A stretch of DNA of 64,000 nt, from positions 124,001-188,000 of the forward strand of contig JABVXV010000045.1 of NCBI GenBank assembly GCA_013365325.1. The letters run 5' to 3'. The notes beneath the pieces are model-generated. The model ran no database searches and was not told where the DNA came from. It was given only the letters and a program-made list of their open reading frames with translations. This document shows positions 1 through 12,189 of the stretch, piece by piece. The DNA is from Dipetalonema caudispina (Eukaryota > Nematoda > Chromadorea > Rhabditida > Onchocercidae). Made by a program: the position numbers and the translations under genes. Position 1 is the stretch's first letter, and each line of letters opens with the position of its first letter.

Positions 1-3000
1 CCGGCTTAACATCACGATGGACTATATTTGAATTATGCAAATAATCAAGAGCAGATGCCAAACAATTCAAGAGACCTGCAGCTGATCGCTCAGTGACATG
101 ACGTACCTGACAAAGATATTCGAATAAATCACCACCCTGAAAATTTATCACATGATAACAAAACATAAACAACAAAAATAAATATAAAAATAAAATAAAA
201 TAGAAAATTATAAACTGTAATAAATCAAAAACAAACGTTTTGGATTCAGAAACGAAATACAGAATATTTCTAATTCCTATAAAAGTTGGTCAAGAGTTAA
301 ATGCAAAAGTTAGACAAGCGTAAGCCAAAAGATTACAGACTGCCGACAGATCTAAATGAATAAGAGTGAAAAATATATTATTGCTTAACTACCAAATATT
401 ACCTACTTGAGAATTAATGCGTCTCTGTTCGACGAATTCAGCTTTCATGAAGAAATTGCTGAAGAATGGGATGTTCTAGGAAAATGGAAGGGAGAGAAAA
501 AACAATGGTTACCGTAACAAGCTCCAAAGATAAATAAAACGATCCTTCAAATTCCCAACAATTGTGCATCTGTACGATAAATTCATGTGAAATCCTTTGC
601 ATTATGGCAATTTCTGATTTAATCAACTCTTCCTTTCCGATAACATTCTCGTGGCTAATTATTTTCAGTGCTTTTCTCTCCCGAGTTCTCCTGAAAATAC
701 CGCGAAACAGGACTGAAACACATGAAATGAATCGAGAAGAGAATGGATAATAAAAACACAAGAAGTAATCTGAAAAATTATTTTCACAATTATTTACTAC
801 TATGCAATCTTTCTTGCACGATACAGAAAAAGAAGCTTAGAAAATTATATAAGAAAAAAACCGTTAAGAATAGGATAATATATTCAATTATTGGGGCTAA
901 TTTCAAGTTTCCGATGATGAAATAATTTTCCACTACGACAGAAAATTCTTTTGTTTACAAATTCCTATAATAACGAGTTAAGTATCCAACATAATAAGAC
1001 ACTTAAAATGATTAAAAAGAAGCTACATAAGTTAAGGCAAACAGAATAAGAAGAGGAAAACTCATACTTGCACATCGTTTCATAAACCAAAGCTGTATTA
1101 CCATCACCGATTAACCGAACCAAATGCATCACATTATCAAGAGGTAATGGAAGATGTCGACCTAGAAACCGATCAAATTTACTAATTCATAAAGATACAC
1201 ATTTCGGAAAAGTATTAAGACATACTCATTTCGGAATCAGGAACCACACTTCCAGCACGATCCTCTCGCAATGTTTCATTCCTCGCTGGCATTCTCCTTC
1301 GGGGTGGTTTACCACGAGGTGTACGTGGTCGTAAACTATAAAGCCTTTTCGATTCTGAAAAAAAAAAGTTGACTGTTTTTTTCAATAGAAAGAGATTATT
1401 TTGTGAAATACCGTAAACGAGGCTATGTTTTGACAGTTTCAAACCATTTAAAACCGTTTCTAGAAATATTTGTAGAGGAATTTTTTTTTTAAAAATAAAA
1501 TATTAAATTTCATTCTCTATCATGAAAAGATGCAGCAATTACCTTCCGAGACAACGTAAAAATCATCAACGCTCATTTTTTCTTTTCCATATGCAATAAA
1601 CACATCATCTTCACCGAAAAAGTCCGCCAAACAAGTAACCTAAATATATCGCTATTAGGTCATTAACCATTTTTAGTAGCGAAATTTTACCAATTTGTCC
1701 AAAGAAAATTCTTGTTTCAGTTTCATCCCATACATCCATCCCAAAAATTACCATACAAATGCTAATTTTGCACCAGCTACCCTCTCCTATCTCGATATCA
1801 TCTTTCTAAGTTGAACAAAAAAGTAAATACAAACCACCTGAAGACAGAAAGGATGATATAGACCGATTCTAAACTATAAACTTGAAACTATGTTTTCACA
1901 CAAACTTGGGTGCATAATATATGTAATGAGGCACCTGCAATATATGTAATGAAACAGCAGATACTGGTTAAGATAAAAAATCAAATTTATTAAGTACTAA
2001 CTTCTTTGCCATTCAGTGCATATAACTTTCGAACTGCGCCACTATCAAGCTTAACCACAACTGTTATATCCTGGACCACCTGTAAATAACTCATTCCTTT
2101 GAATCTTCTCAAATTTCCATAAAAACTTAACTCTATGCAAGTTTCATAAAAAAAATGCAGATCAAATTTTTAGTGAGACCATCTTAAAAAAGAAGTAAAG
2201 AAAAAAATAACAACTAACTTGAAGGAAAGACCTTGCGGTCCGTTTATTTAATAAATGCCGTACAACACGACGTGGTTTAACGCCATTCCTAATAATAGTA
2301 ATGATCCTTGGATAAACAAAGTCATTTGGTTCCTGAAATATCATCATCATATGATTGCCCATATTTGTAAAGTCTACAAAACCATTAACTTTAGGAGTAT
2401 TCAAGGAAAACAGAGACAGTGACGCAAAATTAACCTGCTTTAAGGGTGAATTCACCATCAGTGGTGTTGGAGAAGAACCGGCCAGCGATATACGCCACGT
2501 TGGTTCACGAGCATTCTCGTAGTCAACTCGTTTGTATACCTCTGAACTGAAAATGCCGAAATTGTAAAACATCATAGAAATGAAGATAAAAGAAAAACCA
2601 TTAGTGACTGATTAATTTGAAGTGGGATATTAAGTTTCGAAATTCTTTAATTTTGATTTCTAAGCATTGGAAAGCCACGAAAATTCGTCAATGAAACAAG
2701 GAAGAACTAAATGGTTTTTACCTTTGGTTCCAAAACATAAATCATCTTTGCTGATTAAAAAATACCATTTTCTTGGATTACTCACCTTGAACAAACATAA
2801 CCTTCGCCATCTTCAAATTCTTCTAGTGAGGACAACTTATGGGAACCACCAAGAGAGAAGATATAACGAACACCATGCGGTAAATTAACAGCATCAGTTA
2901 ATGTTCTCGTCAGGTCACCCAGAAGGGCCTGGAAGGACCGCACTCTTTCCACCGATATTGCATACCACATACCCTATAAACATCAACAGTTAAACTAGTT

Positions 3001-5239
3001 CAAATAATAAGGCAAGGGATTATCTTCGGTTTCAAGCTTGAAAAAATGTCAAAAGGATTAAAATCTTCTTCCCATCTCTTTCCTCTCCTTGGCTCATCAT
3101 TACTCTATAAAAGTATTTCAAAAATATTTTACTTACTTGCAGTCCAGAATTAATTAGTAGCAAAAGTTCTCACATCTCAGCCATTACAATTTTTCTTACA
3201 AATCTGCCTAACATAGAATCAATTTGATTGCATTAATAACTATCATAATGAGGGTAATTAAATTACCTTGAAATATTGATCACCGTTCCGATAAAATCGA
3301 ACACGTTTGGCCTTACTGCCAGGAAAGCAGCGGAAAGGCATTGGCGTCATTGGATTGTGTGAGATGGTGGAAGCAGACTGTTGCCTAGCAGATGTAGCCG
3401 AAGGAGGAACATCCGATGCTGAGGTACCTTTGAGTAATATCATATTTCATTACTTCATAATTTAATAAGTAAATTTTAAAAACAATTTAAATTTCGTACA
3501 GTTAACTTAATTCCGGAACTATTCTTCAAGTCTTCAAGAACTTTACTAAACAAGTACTAGAAAACAAAAATTGTGAAATCCGCTATTTCAGCAATCCAGA
3601 ACATTCAATCCTCATTGCAGACAAAGTTAATTTCTCGGAAAGCAAATAGCAAAATCATTTGAAAGAAAACAAAATAAATGCAAGTTTTTGCACCCTTCTG
3701 TAATCATTCCTCAGCCGAATATTCATAAAATGTAAAATCGCATCAATGTAAAAAAGGGGAAAACATGGTATGACACTAAATGATTCGAGCTATCAAGCAC
3801 TGGGCATATTTTCAGCCTATGAATGCTTCAATATGGAGCTCTTCTAAGCCTTAGATTGGAGGATCCAGAAAATAATTTTTTAATGATCATTCTTTAAGTA
3901 ACTTTTTAAAGGCTTAAAGATCACTTCGCCTGTTCCTAACCACTCGTCTTGAAAAAAAAAAGAATCTACACCAAAAAAAGTTTTATACAGTAACTTTGTT
4001 GGATATTCACGAATCAAGACATCAAAACTTCTCTCTGAAAAAAGGGAGATGGGCGAAGAAGGAAAGGAAGTAGTAAACAAGTGAATTACAAGCTTCACAC
4101 GAAAAATTTTTGGAATTTAAACTTAAAGACATATTTTTACAATTTTAAGCTATGATGAAACCTTAAATAGTCCCTAAATATCATTTCTATCAGTTTGTCT
4201 TCTTCCCTATGGATTATCCATTATCGCTTTTATTGCATGAAAGTTTAAGAAAAAAATTTATTGAAAACATACTGGCTATCATATCCGTTGTGGAAATGGT
4301 AGCGGTTCCATTGCCACACTGCGACTGCTCCATAGCGGTATCGATAATGGATATTGGTGAATCTTGTGATTCCGACTGTGTTGATTCGAATGCTGTCATT
4401 GAAGCCGTACTGCCACTGCTACTTGTGCAACCATTCAATGGTGCATCGTATACCAAATTCTTCAGAAAAGAAGAAAAGTATATGTAATGATTATAAGCTC
4501 CTTTGAATGATTCCTAGTATATTCTCACCAATTTATGATCAAAAATGTTTAGATCAATATCCGCTCTACTATGGTACGCGTCGTCCAATTTCAAAGGTCA
4601 CGTTTTTCTTTATTCCTTAAGCGATTTGTTGAATTTGTCTTCAATACGCTTCCTTACTCATTTTCCTATATACACTACACACCATATGCAAAGAAGTAAT
4701 CACTAAGTTGTGACTCATTTTCATTTCTCCTTTTTCTCATCCAACTAACACTCTCTAATTACAGCTGTTCTAAATAGTTTAGTGATAACTTATTTTTACA
4801 CATTAGCAAGTTAGTAACTTCAATGATGAAGCCTTAAATCCAGAGGATTGTCACTAGTTCTAGTAATTAGCAGAAATAACCTTTGCAATCTTTGCGTTTT
4901 AAACATAATTTAGGAACATTACTTGTCCACCAATAACAACAAAAATAAGACAACTACCCCTAAAACGGGAACGAGAAAGAAAACAAAACTTTAAAAATGG
5001 TGAGATAGAAGGTCTACAGTGCTTGACGAATAGTCTTCAATACACGAATTTTAATGCGATGAAAAATTTGGAAAGAAAAAATGTTTAAGTAATACCCGTC
5101 TGATTGGTGGATTGCTTCGTGAACTATGCGGAACGGCGTGCAAGCTTTCGAAAGCCCTGGTTTCGTGCCGTCGACGGGTGGAAAGCCGCGGTAGAGTACT
5201 TCGTTGTGGCATAATCTTACTCATGACCACATTTGGCAT
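1..5239 (-). CDS. zyg-8: Doublecortin-domain serine/threonine kinase (ZYG-8 / DCLK family), 3' part cut by window edge
   Basis: ZYG-8/DCLK proteins bind microtubules through doublecortin (DCX) domains and carry a CaMK-like kinase; worm ZYG-8 supports spindle positioning. Exons run right to left. The likely start is the ATG at 5239 ([12 protein letters not shown]), in an Arg/Ser-rich first exon. A Ser/Thr-rich linker lies near 4270-4470. DCX domain 1 covers about 2800-3430 ([15 protein letters not shown], then [20 protein letters not shown] and [10 protein letters not shown]). DCX domain 2 covers about 1550-2340 ([54 protein letters not shown]). A basic linker follows at 1215-1355. The kinase begins near 1170 with glycine loop [11 protein letters not shown], then ALKIIS with the VAIK-type lysine (about 670). 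[11 protein letters not shown] and the catalytic HRDVKP follow at 1-140. The rest of the kinase lies outside the window. Donor and acceptor signals support about ten exons. Family assignment is firm; the exact start is uncertain. Confidence 0.9.
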
Positions 5240-8200
5240 TCGTATATTTTTGCAAAAAACAAACTGGGGAAAAATGAAAGAAAATGAAACGGAGAAAGTC
5301 TGTATATGCAAGTTTGATTCATAAAAGAAATAAAGCGAAATATGTTAAAAGAATGCAACGCGATGCGACAAGACATGGCATGATGGGATCTAATTGATAA
5401 AATACAAAAACCAATTCATTGTTAGAAGAAAAGAAACGAAAGCAAAAATGCAATCTGAATTTCAGTGCTCATGTTTCATAACAAGAATGGCATTTAAAAT
5501 TAGGAATAGAAAGCGAAAACTTCTGAAACTGCTTTAATATAATATGAATGATAAGTATTCAAATACACCAATACATACATATCTTGCAAAACTATTATCC
5601 GATTTAATTTATTTCTCAAATTTTGCCGCACTACACCTTGATAAATTTTTACTCATCCTACAGCATCGAGGAAACTTTTATCTGTCGCTTTACCAGTCTT
5701 TCATTCTGTCCCTCTTCTTTTACGTCGATCCTTCTTTTTGATTCCACCACACTGCTTGCTCTCTTTCCGACATTTCTTGATGAAAAAAACAAAAGTAGAA
5801 ATCAGATTTTACGAAAGTGGAAACCAAGAAAACTTTCTCAATGAATCAACAATGTAGTAATTATGATTTTTACAAACGCCTCCTTCCATCACTTTTCAAG
5901 ACGAATAAAATTCATCACAGTAAACTTTCCAATTTCTTCCAGTTAACCATCGATGTGATTATGATATTTCCAAAAGCTAACTCCGACCGGATTAATACGT
6001 TACAGCAAAAAAGAAAAAAGAATATGTTCCCTTTCCAATACTTTTTGAAAGAAAAAGTTGGAATTATACAAAGAGTATTTTCCGCGTACATACGCGATTA
6101 AAAAAACTCCTGCGCTGTATCTTATTTCTAAAGAAATGCTCGATAAGGACTGATATATGGCCTTCTTGTTCATACCCTCTTTTAATCAAGCAATCGACTC
6201 CAGAAATGATAACAGAATGCCAATATTCCAAATACAATGAAATTCGAACAAAGATTAAAAAAAAAAAGAATGTAAATTTTTTTACACCAAAAAAAGGTCA
6301 AAATTTTTCTAAATCCAGTAATAAATATTTAATATTATAAAGAAAAGGGAAAAAAAAAAGATTGATAAATAATGAACACAAGGACCCACTGCGCTGGCGT
6401 TTTGAATCGACATACAATACCTTTACCATAAATGATGGTATGTGATAAAATAAACTTACAAAAAAAAGTGATGTGTGAATCTGCCGAAGGAGAATAAAAA
6501 ATTTTGAAAATAAAAGTGGGTGTGACTTTCAATTTCAATATCTAGTGTATTACAATAAAGGTTGAAAAGGTTGCAGCACACCACTGCAATTCATATTATA
6601 CCTTAATATCTTATTCAACCAAATAAGTCGTTTTCCTTCATTCAACTATACCAATAACTGCTACTTTGCATTTCTTGAATTATCATATACCAACGTAACA
6701 TTGTAACACTATATTCTACATGAAAATTCTAATTGTATCTAACGGCAAAGTCATATGATGCATGAATACAATCTGAATCATGTACACACCTGAAGGAATA
6801 TTAAAATTCAATAAATATTTCCTTTTGTTGGTTATACTCTCTAAAGAACCGATATGACCTTCATCGCCACACTGCAGATCCGGAAACACGATGTAAGAGA
6901 GTAGCAGGACAAAAAAAGGATGAATGCATAAAATGAATGTCAAAGGAACAATATCTTATCAGTAAAAAAGATCTTCAGTAATTGAATACCCAAAAGAAAG
7001 AAAAATGAAGTAATTAAGGGAAAAAATTTCTTCTTTTTCGAAAAAAGTATGGCTCTATATGTGTCAGTTTTTATTAATTTATGATAATCTTTAAAAGTGG
7101 TAAAATATGCTAGAAATGAAGAAAAATGATTTTAAAATATATATAAAGTCATTTGCACTTTTTTTCGGTGTACAGATAGCGAATATGGACATATGAATGA
7201 GTGCAATCTACGTCCACGACAGCTATATTTACTCACGTAAAAGTCTTCATAAAGGAACACTTCCACGTTTGTCTAAGTGAAAAAAAGCATTTCGTAGAAA
7301 TGACAATCCATAGTAAGTCATAAAAAATTACAAAAAAAAAAGAAAAGAAACGCTGTCATCTATTTCCCCGACGAACTACAATTTTTCATATCGTTTCGTA
7401 AATTGACCCTTTGAATAATGAACACTGAGAAAAGAGAAAAAGAAACAGAGAAAGGGGGAGGACCGAAAATACCTCAGAAAAATTGTGTTGAGGATAACTA
7501 GCAGGGATGAAGACAAGTGATAAGAAAGGGTCAAAAAACTGCTGGAAATGTGAAGGTAAGAAAAAAAGAAGATGAAAAGATAATGATGAGTAAAGCAATG
7601 AAATGTATGAGAGATTGGAACTTGGGATCAAAAATTTAACGCGGCCCAAAAATGACATGCTATCGTCACTCAAACGCTTATTTTCTATGCTTTATCCAAA
7701 ACAAGTATTATAGTCGAGCCATTACATTTTAATTCAAAAAATTGTAAAAAATAGTGAAGTATCATGGATATATATTCTTTTTATTTTGTGAGATTTGCGG
7801 TATTGAGAGATATAGTTTTTGTTTTCCAACCAATGTTAGATGGTTCATCATTGTCTCGAAATAAGTAAGCAAATTTATCACCACATTATTTACTTATTTT
7901 ACCTCCAAGAAATAAAAGCATCTCAAAAATTTGCAAAATAGAGCGCGATTATTTTGGTATAGCAAATATAAATCTATAATTTTTTAAATCTTTTTTTCTG
8001 CGTCCATCAAGGTTACATCGTTCACCATTTCAATGTTGACAGAATGATCCCAAGAATTGTCTTGGGAGTTGTGGTAATACTATTTTGAAAAAAATAATTT
8101 TCGGCATAACAACAGAGAAATAAAGCAAGAAAAGCGATATTTACTTCATTAAATTTCTCTGCTTAAAAAATAAATAGAATCGATGGTCAAACTAGTTATG

Positions 8201-9900
8201 GCTAGTACTGATCACACGTTATCAAAGTAAGGGAAGATTGTGAGGGGGAAGTATTGAATAGGTGAGTATATGTGAAATTTACTTTTAAAAAAGCAATAAA
8301 TATGAGATTTGTTGCGGTTCTCTTTATAGTATTGACTAGAAAAGAGATAAGCTCATTTAAAAATAAATATCATAAAAGCAGAAATTTTAGGCAAAATGAA
8401 ATACATCGTAAATATGTCGTAAAAACGTCATTAATCCACTGTGAAAAAGAACAACTTGATATTAGACAAACTGGTAGCACTACCACGTGTTGTTGTCGCG
8501 TTTTCTGCAAAAAAATAATTGCAAATATGCAATTTTTAACAATTTCTTCTTTTACAAATACCTTTAATAAAAATATTTGTAAGGAAAGATATTTGTCAAT
8601 TCCGTTATATGAAAGTCATTTTTTTAGCACAACAAAAAGGTAAATAAATAAGGATGGCGCAAATGTGGTAATTATATCCTTTTGCAAGAATGAAAAAAAT
8701 ATCAACTTACAAGTAAAAAATGAAATGTGTGATGTGTGCTGGCCGTAATTTGAGAATTATGAAAGGCTGTAAGGAAAAAGAATTGACTATTCAGGTCGAA
8801 TGTTTGTTTCGTCTATTAAAAACTACTGGAGAGAAGGAGAGGGAAGAACAAAAAGAGATCCCATAATTTCCCACTGACGACAATAGCTGCGACAAACAAT
8901 GATGCCGGAAAGTTCATCTAATAATTTACATCTATTTTACAATCATAAATTCATATTCCAGTTTCACTTTCAGTGGAAATATATTTCGGAATATTGGCCC
9001 TTCCTAAATGACAACAGCACTATCATCGATGATGAAAATCATGACGACACATGATACCATTACAGAAGTGATGAATGAAAGATATTGGGCTTAATAAGCA
9101 TTCTTGAGGCACATTTAGTCTTATAAGTCATGTAGTGAGAGCCAGATACATGGTTTAAGAATGTCTAGAGCCAAGGATATTATTTCTCTACCAATGTCCT
9201 TCTATTTGTCATCGGTTTCAATCCTGATCACATGATGACTCAGGCAGAATTCCAATTCGAAATAATTCCTTCAATTACTAATGATGCATTATTTTATCAA
9301 TTAAATGAGGAAATCGACGACAAACAGTTGACAACTAATTAATAACGAAGTTATTCACAATAATGTTAATGTAGTGGCAACTATGAGTAAAGATTCCAAC
9401 TATCAATATGTTCTCCTTCGACAACAAGCATATGTTTATATAAAGTTAGAGTCAGAAATCAGATAGAGAATACGTAATACAATAAGAATGCATCACAAAT
9501 AAGCAGGCAATAAATAAAATGAAATTTTGCACTTCTCCGCTTCGATGATGAAAATAAAATTAATTCGATGATGTAAAAAGGCATACACGCAATTCATACA
9601 GAAAGAGAAGAGATGGATCGAAGCATATTGGTGATATGATAAATACTGAATGAACTATTATAAAACAAAAAGAACAATATTCTCCGGTTACCTAATTCTT
9701 AATTCATCGCGGATTTCTGATAAGCCTACGTTAACTGCTTTATTGATAAATGACTTCTGGTTTGATGGAATTGGATAAGAAAAAAGGAAATCATCTTCGT
9801 CCTTACTTTGGTATACAATAAAAAATGAACAAGCAAAGAAAACGTCGTTCGAAAAAATTGGGACAATCAAAAAAGAATATGAAATAGAAGTGTAATAGTA

Positions 9901-9920
9901 AGAGAGAGAGATAGAGAGAG
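9901..9920. repeat. Short GA-rich microsatellite
   Basis: Imperfect (AG)n run interrupted by a single AT step, in the intergenic region upstream of zyg-8. Confidence 0.8.
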
Positions 9921-12073
9921 ATGGAAAGGATTGAGTTATAAAGAAGTTGAAGGTTATGATGGCCGTTATCAAGCAAGAATATTTATTGTATTGTTGTTGT
10001 CTAAGTAATCGGAAATATTTTATTGTGGGAGCAATGTCCGCATCGTTTCGAATGAATACCATCAATGAAAATTCGATAATCTTTAGTAGATGAGACGATG
10101 ATGGGGAAGAAGTTTCAAAATGGTCTATGGATTTAATTTCTAGACAACTTCAACACTATCTTGGATCTGATTAGACTAACACAAAGCTAATTGATGTATT
10201 CTAATTGTTTCTATCATATCTTTCTCATAGTGATGAAAGTGAATGGTAAATATTGTTACGGTATAATTTTGGATGTTATCATTTAAACGCTCCTGACACA
10301 GTTTAGTTTCCTAAACAAGTAACACTTATAGATTTTGCAAATCGGAGTTTGTCGAAAGAAAAAGTGGGAAAAAAGTAATGAAATTGCGAAACAATGCTTT
10401 ATGGAAGGATAAGGTGACAATAACAATATAACATAACAGCAACAATAATGATAACACGGAGAGGAGAGCAAAGAAGACGGGTATGTAATGAAAAGAAATG
10501 ATAATGACCTATCCATGTCGACATTTATCAAAGCACAACAAATGCTGATGATATTGATCGAGATAACTTGATCAACTTCCTTTTAAACCCACCGCAAAAA
10601 TGCATAATAATATTGTTTGACTTAATTGATTGGATGAATAGTTGGTGAGCAAACTTCTCTTCAGTAAAAGTGAGAATCAGTGAAGCATTTTCATATCAGA
10701 TAATCAATCCAATGATAATATATATTTACCCTTTTCAAGGGGTAATTCTCCATCAATTACAATACAGAAATAAAAAAGAGTTGTATTCTAAATTGTGTAA
10801 TGTCAATCAATAAGTTTATTGATTTTACAATTGAAAACTTAATGCAAAATAACTAAGATATTGTAAAAATAATAGAAAATAAGTTAATAATTATCATTAA
10901 AGGCATAAATGTCCAATTAAAATTTTAGACAACGAAGAGTTCATTTCTTGTGATAAAGTGAGAAGTGCAAGAGAATAAAAGATAGGAGAATGTAAACATT
11001 GTGAATTTAAGTTAATCTGTCCATAACGTCAACATTTTCAGATAATAAAAAGTAACCTCTCAATGTTTGGACATATATCTCTTTAAAAAGGGAAAATTTT
11101 TTAAAGGAAGGTGAAAATAAACCTTTGTATACAAAAAAGAATGAAGTAGCAATAGTAATAGGAGTGGGGTGGGATAGTACGAACCAACTGATGTTAGAGG
11201 TTAGATCGAGCACACCTTCTTATCCTTAAGCAAGCGAAAGCAATCGGTCCGTTCCTCTATCTATCTATCAGGTTGTCTGTCTTCATGAAGTGTTGGTGGA
11301 TACAGCGATGATATTAGCAGTGTCTATATTGATTTCAAAATTGCCAAATGATGATATAAAACGAAAGGGTGCAAATCAAAGGCAGGAAAAAGGACGGGAC
11401 ATTGAAATTGAGCAGAAGCTGTAATGGCGCCGGCCTATCGATGACGATCTCATCCTAACCATCAACGTAAGTATCTTTTCCACGGCTATCTTTGTTGATT
11501 ACCAACCGTCCAGTCATTCTGTTGATTATATTTCCACTGACCACTTATGCACGATACGTCAGATGTCTGCCTGTTTTTTCGAAAGAAACTCATTTCTTGA
11601 AATTCGCTCTGTTCGTCAGACTATACCGATGACAGTAGCTGTTAACTAACCGGGAGGATACTACAGCAGTATGCTCGCAGTTAGTTGAAAACTACAATAA
11701 GGTATATCATTGCCGTTATCATCCCACGTGTTACGAGGTACGAGGGAAGATCGGCTTTTATTCATGGTAACCACCATCAGGGCTCTTTGCTCGAAGGATG
11801 TAGGTCGAGGACGATAGAATAGTAACAACCTGACTTTCATTCCGAGAGAATCGCCTTCTACAAACATAGTTTATCATCATATATCAAATCATATTATATC
11901 AGTGAAGTCCGAAATGATCTCTTTTTCTCAACGAAATCTATAGCAATAGTGGAAAAATGCTGCTTCCGATCAAATACATTGTGTATCCATTGATCATTTG
12001 AAATGCATTATTAATGATTATGATGAAATTTTCACGTTTCGTTCTATAATCAACAGAAATGACATTATCAGAC

Positions 12074-12189
12074 GATTGCCAGGTGGCAATCCACAGCAAA
12101 GGTCCTGAAGTGAAGCCGTAGCCATTGTAATTAATAGCAATGGTAAAATAATCGTCTTTCTACTGTCACTGCAACTGACAGCAAAGGTC
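12074..12189. promoter_or_regulatory. Cluster of small palindromes and a repeated AAAGGTC motif
   Basis: Three symmetrical or repeated elements lie within 116 bp. GATTGCCA and TGGCAATC flank GG at 12074-12091. CCATTG and CAATGG flank ten bases at 12122-12143. The 11-base word CAGCAAAGGTC occurs at 12094 and again at 12179. The second copy continues to AAAGGTCA, which resembles the half-site bound by monomeric nuclear hormone receptors. A regulatory role is inferred from this density only. Confidence 0.25.

Noticed and set aside
8272..8643. 123-codon plus-strand ORF starting with a hydrophobic stretch
   Set aside because: One or so frame of this length is expected by chance in AT-rich DNA of this size. 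Composition is Lys/Asn/Ile-rich noise, with no splice or domain support.
9688..10065. 125-codon minus-strand ORF
   Set aside because: It is produced by purine-rich plus-strand sequence (Ser, Phe, Tyr, Ile runs) with no recognisable motif.
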